Shown: piece by piece, positions 33,996 through 42,587 of the stretch
How the letters are laid out: each line of letters begins with the position of its first letter
How positions within the stretch are numbered: the first letter of the stretch is position 1
Origin: DASVUS01 sp036388675
Lineage (GTDB): Bacteria; Armatimonadota; Abditibacteriia; Abditibacteriales; Abditibacteriaceae
Length of the DNA stretch: 64,000 bases
Assembly (NCBI GenBank): GCA_036388675.1
Contig: DASVRI010000045.1
Coordinates: forward strand, 130,700-194,699
Direction: 5' to 3'
Made by a program: the position numbers and the translations under genes
Notes under the pieces: model-generated
Told to the model about the DNA's origin: nothing
What the model saw: the letters and a program-made list of their open reading frames with translations, nothing else
Database searches by the model: none

Positions 33996-34187
33996 TCCTG
34001 TGTAGATTCCTGATGGAGCCACGACCTTATAGTCCTACCGACTTGTTATCCCATTGAGATGCTGGCGACATACGGCTTTTGTCCTGGCATGCCGGCACAC
34101 CCGAGTGCCCATTGTCCATAACATGCCTACAATAGCTCCAACAGGGCGACAATAGCCGCTAGTGAGTCTGAGCGTTCCCGTAGTCTT

Positions 34188-34751
34188 TTACAATCCTAAC
34201 CGCTGCTCTTGCTCTATGATGATCTCTACGAGCCGCCTTGCATTATATTCACGATCTGTTCTTGATTCGATCTCACTTGGGCCATTTAAACCCCGAATAA
34301 TTCTCTCAACTATTCTTGCAGTTTTTTCTGCTGGATCTGCACCAATTGCTTCTGCTGCTGCCTCTATATTGCGTGTCTGCTTTTCTTCATCGCGGAGTTG
34401 CTCCTCCGCTTTTTGTATCTTCTTCCTGTCTTCCCGTCGTGCATCAACCAAATCTTTGCTGAACGCTCCGTCTCCCAAGTTTAATCTATCATTTCCGAAC
34501 AACGAGTATTTCCCTCGTGGCGAACTGTTCGCGGAGCCTGCGTTTGAGGAGCTTGAAGAAGGGTTGCCAAACTGTAAATCGGGAATCAAACGCGGGCCAC
34601 CAGTTGCTGGGGCTCTGGTAGGAATAGGATCTGGCTGCACAGGCGTTACCTGTATGATGTCAGGTTCTTTTTCGGGTCGGTCAGGTTTGGGGTCTTTCCC
34701 TCCGTAAGAGGGAACCCGCTCGCCATTGTCACCGAGAATGTATTTGTTCAT
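34188..34751 (-). CDS. Unknown charged protein
   Basis: A 187-aa soluble protein. The N-terminal ~95 residues are Pro/Gly/Ser-rich and probably disordered; the rest is helical and highly charged (DARREDRKKIQKAEEQLRDE, a likely coiled coil) and ends in a second helix (RLVEIIIEQEQRLGL). There is no catalytic motif. It follows the Tc-toxin-like gene by 28 bp on the same strand and is probably its operon partner. I do not recognise the family. Confidence 0.6.
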   Translation of the reverse strand: MNKYILGDNGERVPSYGGKDPKPDRPEKEPDIIQVTPVQPDPIPTRAPATGGPRLIPDLQFGNPSSSSSNAGSANSSPRGKYSLFGNDRLNLGDGAFSKDLVDARREDRKKIQKAEEQLRDEEKQTRNIEAAAEAIGADPAEKTARIVERIIRGLNGPSEIESRTDREYNARRLVEIIIEQEQRLGL

Positions 34752-34779
34752 GGTTATAGAACTTGTAACGTTAAACCAT

Positions 34780-36366
34780 TCAGTTCACACCCAGTATGAG
34801 GCGTAAATAAAGAACCAAACCTGTAATGTTCGCTGCATCACGCTCAAAAACTCCTGCTCCGTAAGTTCCAAGTTCATCCACCGTAATTTTCCATTCGCCA
34901 AACGGTGAATCGTAAGCAAGTTCTGGCCCTGCTGCTTCCATGAAAGAACCGTCTGGTTTTACCATGCCAACCGAGCGTAAAAAAATGTCACGAACAGGCT
35001 CGCCCACTCTTACTTGGGTTCCGTCTGGCTTACGAAGCGGTTGCCCCTCTTCATTTTCGAGATAATAAAAATTGGGTTGTCTATTGATACGAATTCTGAA
35101 ACGCCGGGTCTGCTCAACTTCATTCTCGAGATTATCCTCTGGGCAAAGGTAACCCACCCCAACACCGATCAGTCGGTGAGAATATGTATTCAGATGACCT
35201 AAAATACTGTCTATAGGCATAGTGAAACGGATTTCGCCCTTGCCTTTCCCGTTTTCTAAGTTTTCGCGTGTTGCCTTCACGAGTGCAGGTGAAGCATCGT
35301 ATTCAAGTGCCGGATTCGCAAGGATTTCAGCAGGTTTGTAAAATCGCTGCCCTTCAAAATTCAGCAATTTTACTGCAATGGCGCTTTCGCCTCGGTAACT
35401 TGCGATATTTGTGGGTAGTTTGCCGCCGATTATAACTGGGATGACGACCTCTCGGTCTTGCAGGCTTAATAGGTCGACTTGTCGCATCGCTTTTCGAGTC
35501 CAACTGATAAGGTCATCAAAGTTGAACTCGTAGATGGGTTTGTTATCAGGCCCGCTCTTCTTTGACACAGGAAGTTTGTTATCAGCTTGAGCCAGCCATC
35601 CCGCCAAAGGGCCAGTGCTATGTGAGTAGGCCATGCCCAAGGTAGCAGCTATTAGACGCTCGTAGGCCTCATCCAAATCCTCCAGAAACAGCCGCAGTAG
35701 ACGTTCGTAACGATTAACATTGTTGAGGGCGCTGCCAAACATCTGCTGTTGCATTCGGAGGACGTTTTGAAACTCACGTTCAATTTCCAATGCGTCTCTG
35801 GAGAGTGATGTGCGCTTTTCCTCGATCTCGGTTACAGAGGCAATAAAAGTGCTATCCGCATCAGCCAGTTTTTGATTTCCCTGAGCCAGTGGTTCGGCAC
35901 TTTCGCCAAAGGCTTGTGCCGCCTGATGATAATTCGTTGAACGAGCCGTGTTTGCTGCTGTTGTAGATTTGTCGAGGAGTAACTGCCGATTGTGCAGTAG
36001 CGCTTCTTTTAACACGAATGCGTAGGCGTCCTGAATAGCTTGCCCTGCTGCTATATCAGCCTCACGTCGGTAAGCCTCGCAACGGTTAAGCAATTTTGCC
36101 GCCTCGCTCAGCATCGCTTCATAGAGGCGAGGGGAATAGTTGGGCAAACGCCCTAAAAGGCGCTTTCTCACATCATAGACAACTTTTCCTGCCGCATGAT
36201 CGAGCGTATCCGAGATGGGGCTAAGGTATACGGACAGTTGCTTGACAGTCTCGGGTTTGGGTGAGCCACCTTGAGGCCAGATCCTGCGGATAGTTTTATC
36301 AATCCGTTCTAACATGGCAGTGTTCTCATACACGCCAACGGGAATTGGAGTCGAGGTAAAAGTCAT
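34780..36366 (-). CDS. Large protein with Tc-toxin TcA-like C-terminal region
   Basis: A 528-aa protein. The first ~270 residues are helical and coiled-coil-like. The C-terminal half contains IRFTMPIDSILGHLNTYSHR followed by LIGVGVGYLCP, then SPFGEWKITVDELG, and ends with ITGLVLYLRLIL. In order and spacing these parallel the TcB-binding end of TcA subunits of insecticidal toxin complexes (the FELPEALFD...YLRRLKSV, LPFEGAG and ITDVILHL blocks). The match is by memory and loose. TcA proteins are far longer, so this would be a stand-alone domain. AAGGATG precedes the ATG. It has no signal peptide. Confidence 0.6.
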   Translation of the reverse strand: MTFTSTPIPVGVYENTAMLERIDKTIRRIWPQGGSPKPETVKQLSVYLSPISDTLDHAAGKVVYDVRKRLLGRLPNYSPRLYEAMLSEAAKLLNRCEAYRREADIAAGQAIQDAYAFVLKEALLHNRQLLLDKSTTAANTARSTNYHQAAQAFGESAEPLAQGNQKLADADSTFIASVTEIEEKRTSLSRDALEIEREFQNVLRMQQQMFGSALNNVNRYERLLRLFLEDLDEAYERLIAATLGMAYSHSTGPLAGWLAQADNKLPVSKKSGPDNKPIYEFNFDDLISWTRKAMRQVDLLSLQDREVVIPVIIGGKLPTNIASYRGESAIAVKLLNFEGQRFYKPAEILANPALEYDASPALVKATRENLENGKGKGEIRFTMPIDSILGHLNTYSHRLIGVGVGYLCPEDNLENEVEQTRRFRIRINRQPNFYYLENEEGQPLRKPDGTQVRVGEPVRDIFLRSVGMVKPDGSFMEAAGPELAYDSPFGEWKITVDELGTYGAGVFERDAANITGLVLYLRLILGVN

Positions 36367-36777
36367 AGTAGCATCCTTAATAAACGTGATGAAACTTTTC
36401 AGAGGTCACTGCAAAATCAACGGATGTAGCAAATGCAATGAAGCCGGGCGCAGCGCCATAACTATCAAGCTTACCCGCCGCCGAACTCGGACGAATGTCA
36501 GTCGCAGAGCAGGATTATTCAACTTGCTCGCCCATTGCAGAGGCTATGTGACACAGGGCAGTGCTCACCCGAGATGCTTACGAGCTCCTTTGTTCGTTCA
36601 GATTCGACACTTTTCCTCCGCCTGACTCGCGTTGATCGACTAAACAAGCTGCGCAAGCACGACCTTCGCTGTCGTTGTGGCCTGAGTCCCGCCTGCCATG
36701 CCAGCACCCGATGTAGATTAATCGCACTGTCTAAAGCCAGGTAATGCAGCTCAGTTTTGTCCCTTCCTTTATAAAGC
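36367..36777. other. 411-bp region without a convincing gene
   Basis: Between the Tc-like gene and an IS fragment I see only short frames with no recognisable domain. The base composition is mixed and there are no notable repeats. It may be decayed DNA left by IS insertion. Confidence 0.4.
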
Positions 36778-37207
36778 TCATGGCGAGTATCCTTCGGGCG
36801 GTGCCGATGGCAAAGGTACTCCGCTCGGAATTTACATGAAGGCGGCGTCTACAGCCGAAGTCAAGTTGCTTGAACCCACGCTTGAACAACTTGACCAAGC
36901 ACAGTTGCAAGGTCAGCCCCAACGCCTGATTGCAGATAGGGACTATGGCAGCAACACGGTGCGGGAACAGTTGGTGGAGAGGGGTGTCGAGCCGATCAGC
37001 CCTGCCCGCAAGAACAACTGCCGTGCCACACATCAAGATGGGCGCAAGTTGCGGCGCTACAAGCATCGCTGGATCATAGAACGAACCGATGCTTGGCTAC
37101 AGAACTTCCGCCGCTTGGTAGTGCGCTACGAACGTTCTGCCAAGGTGTTCACGGCTATGGTTCATCTGGCTTGCGCTCTCATCTGCCTCAATAGGGCTTT
37201 GGCATGA
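36778..37207 (+). pseudogene. 5'-truncated IS5-family transposase
   Basis: The frame reads GGADGKGTPLGIYMKAAS, then AEVKLLEPTLEQL, DRDYGSNTVREQL, KNNCRATHQDGRKLRRYK and HRWIIERTDAWLQNFRR, which is the C-terminal half of an IS5-type DDE transposase including the Glu of the triad (in IER). The N-terminal half, with the first Asp, is missing, and upstream sequence does not match. It is a remnant of a different element from that at 38432-39189, although the same motifs are shared. Confidence 0.85.
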
Positions 37208-37462
37208 CTTCTACGCTCACCCACCCTTACAGGCCATTCTCTTATTGCTGGGAAAGCAGCAGTGACGACGGTGTAGAACGCTACCAAGATTTTGTAATAT
37301 GGCACTTGCGACGTTCACCATACTCGCACCATGTACAATGCTCGCATCACCTGATTCTTGTATACTTCTGTCCGTGCGGCAGTAGCTCTTACTGTCGCGA
37401 TTCAGGTCTGTCAAAGCAGGCAAAACCCCGCATAAATACTCGGCTTTTAGGCGATCCTCAAT

Positions 37463-37511
37463 CGCTTGACTGGGGGTCAAGAGGTCGTCGGTTCAAATCC
37501 GGCCATCCCGA
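37463..37511 (+). tRNA. 3' fragment of tRNA-Pro(GGG), probable att site
   Basis: The 49 bp form the 3' part of a tRNA. The anticodon arm CTTGA-CTGGGGG-TCAAG (anticodon GGG) is followed by a short variable region, a T arm GTCGG-TTCAAAT-CCGGC, and the 3' acceptor strand CATCCCG with discriminator A. The 5' acceptor strand, D arm and CCA are not present upstream, so this is not a working gene. Such 3' fragments are left where a tyrosine-recombinase element integrates into a tRNA gene. A broken integrase gene starts 114 bp downstream. Confidence 0.8.
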
Positions 37512-37624
37512 TAATTACTTTACCCCAAACGCCCAAAAACCGCATTTCCCCTTATTCTACAAGGCTTTTTCTGCTTTGCGAAGCTGCACTGCTTGTCTCC
37601 ACGTTTTAGAATCTGGAGATCAAA

Positions 37625-38431
37625 ATGCAGAATACAGCGTTTGACTTTTTGAAACCAGTCGCCCTTTCCCCGGCCAAATCCGACCCAATTTCGTCGCAAA
37701 TTCCACCTGGTTTTCCCGCTGCAATTGGTATCTCGGTGGCCCAGATCGAGTACTACGCGGCCCACTATCTTGAGGACTGTGAGTGCGTCGGCCAGTCCGT
37801 AGTCACCGTCCGGGGCAAGAAGGACGCAGTTGCCAAACTGCTGTGGTTTCTCCATCGAAACGAGAAAAGCGTCTGCACCGTGTCCGACCTGCGGCAGTTC
37901 CTGATCTACCTGCAGAAAGGGCACCGTGACCCCGGCGGACGCTGGGGGCAAGAGAACCTAAAGAAGCCCGTTAGCCAGCGCACAGTGCGCTACTACTATA
38001 CCTATCTACAGGGACTCTTCAAATGGTTCGTGCAGCAGGGTGTCGTGTCAGAGGCGCTGATGGAGGGCATCCAAAGGCCGCCTGACCCTACCCCGCCAAT
38101 CCATGTTTTTACCGATGCTCAGGTCATCGCGCTCTTGGAAGCTGCCGCACGGTCGCAGTCTCCGCACCGCAATATTGCCTTTCTCTTGTTTCTGCTCGAC
38201 ACGGGAGCGCGGGTGTCGGAAGCTTGTAGCCTCACAAACGGTGACCTCAACTTTAGCGCGGGCATGTGCGAAGTGCTGGGAAAGGGCAAGAAACGGGAAC
38301 TACCTCATCACCCGTTATGGCAGCATGGAAAACCTGAAGGCGGAGGAGCCGCTCTTCATCAACGCCCACCACGTCAAAGGGACTTCTGCTCTGACGCGCA
38401 GTGGCGCCCTGCAGCTTATTCAGAGACTAGA
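37625..38431 (+). pseudogene. Tyrosine recombinase, broken by frameshift and IS
   Basis: It starts at an ATG with GGAGA eight bases upstream. The N-terminal core-binding domain and the catalytic Arg (DTGARVSEA) and Lys (LGKGKKRE) are intact. Near 38295 the frame is lost: the homologous continuation (ITRYGSMENLKAEEPLF, then SGALQLIQRLE) is in another frame, and some residues are missing. At 38432 an IS5-type element interrupts it, removing the HxxR, second His and Tyr. It is a paralog of the integrase at 32747-33961, sharing its unusual Gly-rich insertion. It is not functional. Confidence 0.88.
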
Positions 38432-39189
38432 GGTGGTTTCAAAACCTCAAGTTGTTTTAACTTGAGATGCGACAAATTGAATCATTGTTAAGCGAAAAGC
38501 AATGGCTCAAGATTGAGCCGCTGCTTCCCAAGCCAAAGCCGAGTGCCAAAGCCGAGTGCCAAAGGCGGTCGTTCTCCTGCCGATAATCGTGCTGTTGTTG
38601 AGGGCATTTTGTGGGTGTTGAAGACCGGTGCGCGTTGGCGCGACCTGCCGCCGCGGTATCCTTCGCCATCAACGTGTTGGCGGCGCTTGCGCGATTGGGA
38701 AGAGCAAGGCGTGTGGCTTAAAGTCTGGCACAGCTTCATTGCGGAGTTGGACGAAGCGAACCATTTGGATGGTGGTGGTCGATGGCAAAGGAGTTCCTCT
38801 GGCATCCACGCTGGAGAGCGCATCGCCAGCGGAGGTAAAATTGCTGGAACCGGCGTTGCCGGCGTTGCAAGAAATGCCGTGCGGCTTGTTGACAAAGGTT
38901 AAGAGATTGATTCTGGATCGTGGTTATGACAGCGACCCGCTGCGTTTTCGGTTGCAAGAGCGCGGCATTGAGATAATCTGCCCGCATCGGCGCAACCGCA
39001 AAAAGCCCAAAACACAGGACGGACGTAAGCTGCGGCGCTACAAGCGAAGGTGGAAGGTTGAGCGCACATTCGCCTGGTTTGGAAACTATCGCCGTTTGCT
39101 GGTGCGGTGGGAACATCACTTCACTGTCTATCGTGGCTTTTCCATCTCGCTTGTGCCTTGATTACCCTCAACAGGTTTTGAAACTACCT
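38432..39189 (+). mobile_element. IS5-type insertion sequence (~760 bp)
   Basis: Terminal inverted repeats are GGTGGTTTCAAAACCT at the left (38432-38447) and AGGTTTTGAAACTACC at the right (39173-39188), one mismatch apart. The element contains one decayed transposase gene. Just inside the left end is a perfect hairpin, CTCAAGTT / AACTTGAG (38446-38453 and 38459-38466), immediately before the transposase ATG. It sits inside the second tyrosine recombinase. A target duplication cannot be fixed with confidence. Confidence 0.8.
38467..39161 (+). pseudogene. IS5-family transposase, frame broken by 13-bp duplication
   Basis: The ATG at 38467 opens MRQIESLLSEKQWLKIEPLL. The frame then hits a tandem duplication of AAAGCCGAGTGCC near 38535-38560, which shifts it by one. 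The protein continues in the next frame as KGGRSPADNRAVVEGILWVL and onward. A second shift near 38770 joins it to VVDGKGVPLAS, DRGYDSDPLRFRL and WKVERTFAWFGNYRR. The second shift lies where IS427-type elements often use programmed frameshifting and may be natural; the first is a mutation. All DDE blocks can be found, but no single product is made. Confidence 0.85.
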
Positions 39190-39313
39190 GTAAGTTCTGT
39201 GGCGCAGGGCGCGTGCAACACGGCGACTGTGGAGCCTATACCGGGTTCGCAGCAGTGCTCTACTGTGCTGAAGCATTTCCGCGTTCCAGATCAGCCATGG
39301 AATTGTATATCAG

Positions 39314-39402
39314 AAAGGACGTTATGATATAAAATACTGCCCCTTCAGCCAACACTGTACAGGACGTGTACCCTTATTAGTAGTAGACGTGACGTCCTTT
39401 AT
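39314..39402. repeat. Inverted repeat with dispersed GGACGTTAT motif
   Basis: AAAGGACGTTAT (39314-39325) and ACGTCCTTTAT (39392-39402) face each other across 66 bp; the core AAAGGACGT / ACGTCCTTT is a perfect 9-bp inverted repeat. The same word recurs in other intergenic gaps at 40441, 41856 (AAAAGACGTTAT) and 49593 (AGAGGACGTTAT). TTATGTGCTGTTAA (39399-39412) recurs exactly at 49601-49614. Confidence 0.5.
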
Positions 39403-39474
39403 GTGCTGTTAACTTCACGAACCCTCGAACGATTTCGGCTGCAACGCTTGCACAAGGACGTTCCTGCTTGAAAG

Positions 39475-40308
39475 TCACGAGGTTTGACTCCGCAGCAAAA
39501 GCTTTTGCGTGTACTGAGCGGGAAGGGAGCGCATGGTGTCTGGCCAACAGTATTCTTCCAACTTTGCCTCACCTCGGCGGTGACCAACGAGACGAATGTA
39601 GCCAAGATACCGACCCTCATCGGCTTCTATGGCCTTGATCTCGGTTGCATTGTCAGGAGCCACTGCATGATGCCAGTCCAGCCAGAATCGCCAACCATCT
39701 GGCATGCTGTCAGCCACGACTATGTCCATGATGCCAGTGCGCTCCCAGTGCCGCCGCCACCAACCTGCCGAATGGAAGCCCCAGAGGTCCTGAGTCCACC
39801 ACTCCTGAAGATGATCTGGAACGTGGCCGTCGATCTCCTGCACCAGTCCGGCTCCCACAATACCAAGTGCTCCGCCCGGCTTTACAAACTGAGCAAGATA
39901 GTTCAGGTACAGGTCGTCAGTTCCAAAGTAATAATAGGAGTCAACACAGACAACAGCGTCAAAGAAGTCTCGAGCAAAGGGCAGTGAACGGGCATCAGCA
40001 TGCAGTGGAAACACGCCATCCTCGGCGCCAGCATCTCGGATGCGCTGAATGTTTTCGGATGCACTGAACCATAGATCGGTTGCCCAGACCTGCACACCGA
40101 ACTCGCGGTGCAAAAAGATTGACGATGATGCTCGCCCACAGCCAAGGTCGAGTACTCGCATGCCGGGCTGTAAGTCCAATACCGTTGTAAGCCATTCGGT
40201 GAGCCAGAGCGAATTGGCGCCCCCGCTGGCATTGGCTAAGACCCACTCGGGGTGGTATTGCGACGCACGAGGGAACTGCTCACAAAGGAGCCGAATGTCT
40301 GGGTCCAT
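39475..40308 (-). CDS. SAM-dependent methyltransferase
   Basis: About 277 aa from the ATG at 40308, which has AAGGA eight bases upstream; the frame extends to 40362 without support. Class I methyltransferase motifs are clear: VLDLGCGRASSSIFL (motif I, SAM binding), ATDLWF (motif II acidic residue), FDAVVCVDSYYYFG (motif IV) and FVKPGGALGIV (motif VI). The C-terminal part is Trp-rich (EWWTQDLWGFHSAGWWRRHW). It resembles small-molecule methyltransferases of the ubiE/sarcosine type, but the substrate cannot be told. It stands alone between repeat-bearing gaps. Confidence 0.85.
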   Translation of the reverse strand: MDPDIRLLCEQFPRASQYHPEWVLANASGGANSLWLTEWLTTVLDLQPGMRVLDLGCGRASSSIFLHREFGVQVWATDLWFSASENIQRIRDAGAEDGVFPLHADARSLPFARDFFDAVVCVDSYYYFGTDDLYLNYLAQFVKPGGALGIVGAGLVQEIDGHVPDHLQEWWTQDLWGFHSAGWWRRHWERTGIMDIVVADSMPDGWRFWLDWHHAVAPDNATEIKAIEADEGRYLGYIRLVGHRRGEAKLEEYCWPDTMRSLPAQYTQKLLLRSQTS

Positions 40309-40551
40309 CGGGATATTCCTTATCTGACACATCATCAGTCCGCATTCTACTGAGGAAGACACAAAAATCAGTTTACAGCTTGAACAGAATTGAAAGTTAC
40401 GATCTTTATATCAGCGGACACAGCTTCCTTTACGTGTGCTAAAGGACGTTATCAGACCTAACATCGACGCAGCACACAACGAGTATGTAGAAGATGATGC
40501 TTGCCGTCTCTGTGTCTCGTTGATTAAACGACCTCAACTCGTGGTGGAGAG

Positions 40552-41154
40552 CTATGGTGGAGAGCTGATGCGTGGCAGCAATCGTCCTATGCACTTCCTG
40601 TATGCACGGTACTCATCACCAAAGCGCTTGATCAGAATGGCTTCTTCCTTCGGTAAACGAACCAGTATCATGATTAGACCAAGGAAACACGCTATACCCA
40701 CAAACCAGTTGGCCACCAGTAAGTTGAGCGCCACGAAGAACAAAGAACCTACAGAATAAAGGGGATGTCGTACCCAGCGATAGGCGCCTGTGGTGACAAG
40801 CTGATGATCTTTTCTGGTTGTCACAGTCGGAGTGATGTTGTGGCCAATGCTAATGAACACCCAGTAGATTAAGGGCAAGGTCACTACACCAAGTGGTACC
40901 CCACACCAGCGCAACCAAGATGGCAAGTGCAGACTGGACCACTGCATCCAGTGCGGATTGAGCAGGTAAGTGAGAACAGACAACCAAGCAGCAAGGCCAC
41001 ACACTCGCAACAGGACAACAGTGAGCAAGCCTTCCTCTTGCCACGACACCCTCCCACCAATCATATCTGCTTTATGGCGGTGATATATGGAAATCAGTAA
41101 AGCGGAAACGAACAGTGCTGCAGTAGACGTCCTGAACATGGATTCCTGCGTCAT
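40552..41154 (-). CDS. Isoprenylcysteine carboxyl methyltransferase-family membrane protein
   Basis: A 200-aa protein with about five hydrophobic helices and the ICMT/PEMT signature: LVTTGAYRWVRHPLYSVGSL, then LPKEEAILIKRFGDEYRAYR near the C-terminus, which binds SAM and the lipid-like substrate. In bacteria this family methylates various lipids or small molecules; no prenylated-protein partner is expected. The start at 41154 lies after an IS-derived region, so its promoter may be recent. Confidence 0.85.
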   Translation of the reverse strand: MTQESMFRTSTAALFVSALLISIYHRHKADMIGGRVSWQEEGLLTVVLLRVCGLAAWLSVLTYLLNPHWMQWSSLHLPSWLRWCGVPLGVVTLPLIYWVFISIGHNITPTVTTRKDHQLVTTGAYRWVRHPLYSVGSLFFVALNLLVANWFVGIACFLGLIMILVRLPKEEAILIKRFGDEYRAYRKCIGRLLPRISSPP

Positions 41155-41288
41155 AGCTCATCTCCAAGTTTTTATGTTCTCAATCGTCCGCACAACGGAG
41201 TGCGATTTGAAACACTCTCTACATTCTGAAACACCCTATACGGGTGGCAAAGAGAGTTGACAGTTGAAGATTATGCTGAAGGTCAAGT

Positions 41289-41552
41289 TTAGTCAGAAAG
41301 ACCAACTCTGTCGCGTAGTTGCTCATAGGGGCTGTCGCCCTCTAAAGCGGCATTCTGCATCCTTATTCGTGACGCCTCCGCGAAGCTGGTAAAACTCCTC
41401 TTGATCAATGCGGTGCGACCGCTCCACCTTGCCGCTGAGATGCGGTGTTTGAGGCTTGATTAAATATGGGCGATGTTCAAATTTTGGACGTGCCAATAGC
41501 TTTTACGCTTTCCCGGGATGGCCGCGAGGAACTTGGCATCAATCTGCAAACG
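41289..41552 (-). pseudogene. IS481-family transposase remnant
   Basis: On the minus strand three pieces of an IS481-type DDE transposase can be read in order but in different frames: RLQIDAKFLAAIPGKRKSYW (first Asp), KPQTPHLSGKVERSHRID followed by QEEFYQL (the region with the Glu), and NAALEGDSPYEQLRDRVGLS ending in a stop at 41289-41291. Segments between them are deleted. It is non-functional debris. Confidence 0.75.
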
Positions 41553-41748
41553 AGGTCCGGGAAGCGGCTTTAAGAGGTGAGCGACTTCGCTTTACACTTT
41601 CTATAAAGCGATGCTCGACCGAGTGCGTACGCACTGATGGTAGGAGGCGGCAGGCTCGCGCAGGGCACTGGTTCACCAGCTTCATCATGTACTTTGCATA
41701 GACGGTGTACGGAAACTCGGTGGATGGTCATTTTAGTATGTTGAAGAT

Positions 41749-41818
41749 ATGTCCTCAACATGCTATTCCAGCGACCTCACGGATGTCGAAATGGCAGCAC
41801 TTGGAGCCGCTGCTACCC
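41749..41818 (+). pseudogene. N-terminal remnant of an IS5/IS4-type transposase
   Basis: The short stretch reads CYSSDLTDVE and then, after a one-base shift, WQHLEPLLP. This is the usual start of IS5-type transposases (SDLTDxEWxxLEPLLP). Nothing of the rest of the gene follows. Confidence 0.6.
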
Positions 41819-41887
41819 ATGTTTTTGGCGGCGTAAACGGTCCCTTGCACAGAGTAAAAGACGTTATGCCTCCTCATCCGTCTTGTC

Positions 41888-42532
41888 TCATCCATGTGTC
41901 ATAGCGGTTGGAGCAGGTGCAGATTGCTCATGAAGCAAGAAACGACAAAGCCACAACGACCAGACGATGATGAGGATCAAACCGAACAGCCCCAAGATTG
42001 GAACAAGACTTAGGGCACCAATAACAATCCCAAGCAAACTCAAGTTCTTTGGTAATCTCCCGCTTTGCAAGGCTACCCAGTGCACCAGCAGATACCAGAT
42101 GCCATTTGTCATTCCTATGGCCATGGCAAGTAGACCGATGATCGTATTCAATTGTGCGCCCGAGGGGTCGCCAGCCTGAGCTTTACTCACGGCAAGCAAG
42201 CTGAGAATCGCATTCGCAAGAAGGCACAGCACAGCAAGAACGCCGAACAGGAAAGCAATGCCAATGATCAATGGTCTTGCGGTTCGCAGTCGTTGAAACA
42301 AAACCACAATGAGCATCAGAGTCGCAGCCGCAGCGACGAACTTCAGAAGGTCTTGGATGATGGTTGGAGTAGGATTATTTAGAGCCAGCGCGATAAAGCG
42401 TGTGCGATCAGCAAGCACCTCTGGGCCGATGAGAAGGAGTGCAACCAGCAAGGTTGCTACTCCGACGAGTGCATTAATACCAGCTGCTACACCACTCATT
42501 CTTTGTATACGGGGCATGTCCCACTCTTCCAT
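41888..42532 (-). CDS. Integral membrane protein of unknown function
   Basis: About 214 aa with roughly six hydrophobic segments (GVAAGINALVGVATLLVALL, LKFVAAAATLMLIVVLF, IGIAFLFGVLAVLCLLANA and further ones), resembling DUF4386-type membrane proteins. I place the start at the ATG at 42532 because the longer frame to 42643 overlaps the end of the glycosidase gene; an ATG at 42517 is also possible. No transport or enzyme motif is seen. Confidence 0.65.
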   Translation of the reverse strand: MEEWDMPRIQRMSGVAAGINALVGVATLLVALLLIGPEVLADRTRFIALALNNPTPTIIQDLLKFVAAAATLMLIVVLFQRLRTARPLIIGIAFLFGVLAVLCLLANAILSLLAVSKAQAGDPSGAQLNTIIGLLAMAIGMTNGIWYLLVHWVALQSGRLPKNLSLLGIVIGALSLVPILGLFGLILIIVWSLWLCRFLLHEQSAPAPTAMTHG

Positions 42533-42587
42533 GGTATGGACGGCAGTGCGGCTCGCCCGATAGCGCAGACATTCCCGGTGCAGTTTT

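Noticed and set aside
37441..37511. A complete functional tRNA-Pro gene.
   Set aside because: The D arm and 5' acceptor strand cannot be found upstream; only the 3' part pairs correctly.
39314..41867. attC sites of an integron, suggested by GTTATG words after successive genes.
   Set aside because: The words do not fit the GTTRRRY core, no matching RYYYAAC partner at proper distance was found, and no integron integrase is present. Kept only as a dispersed repeat.
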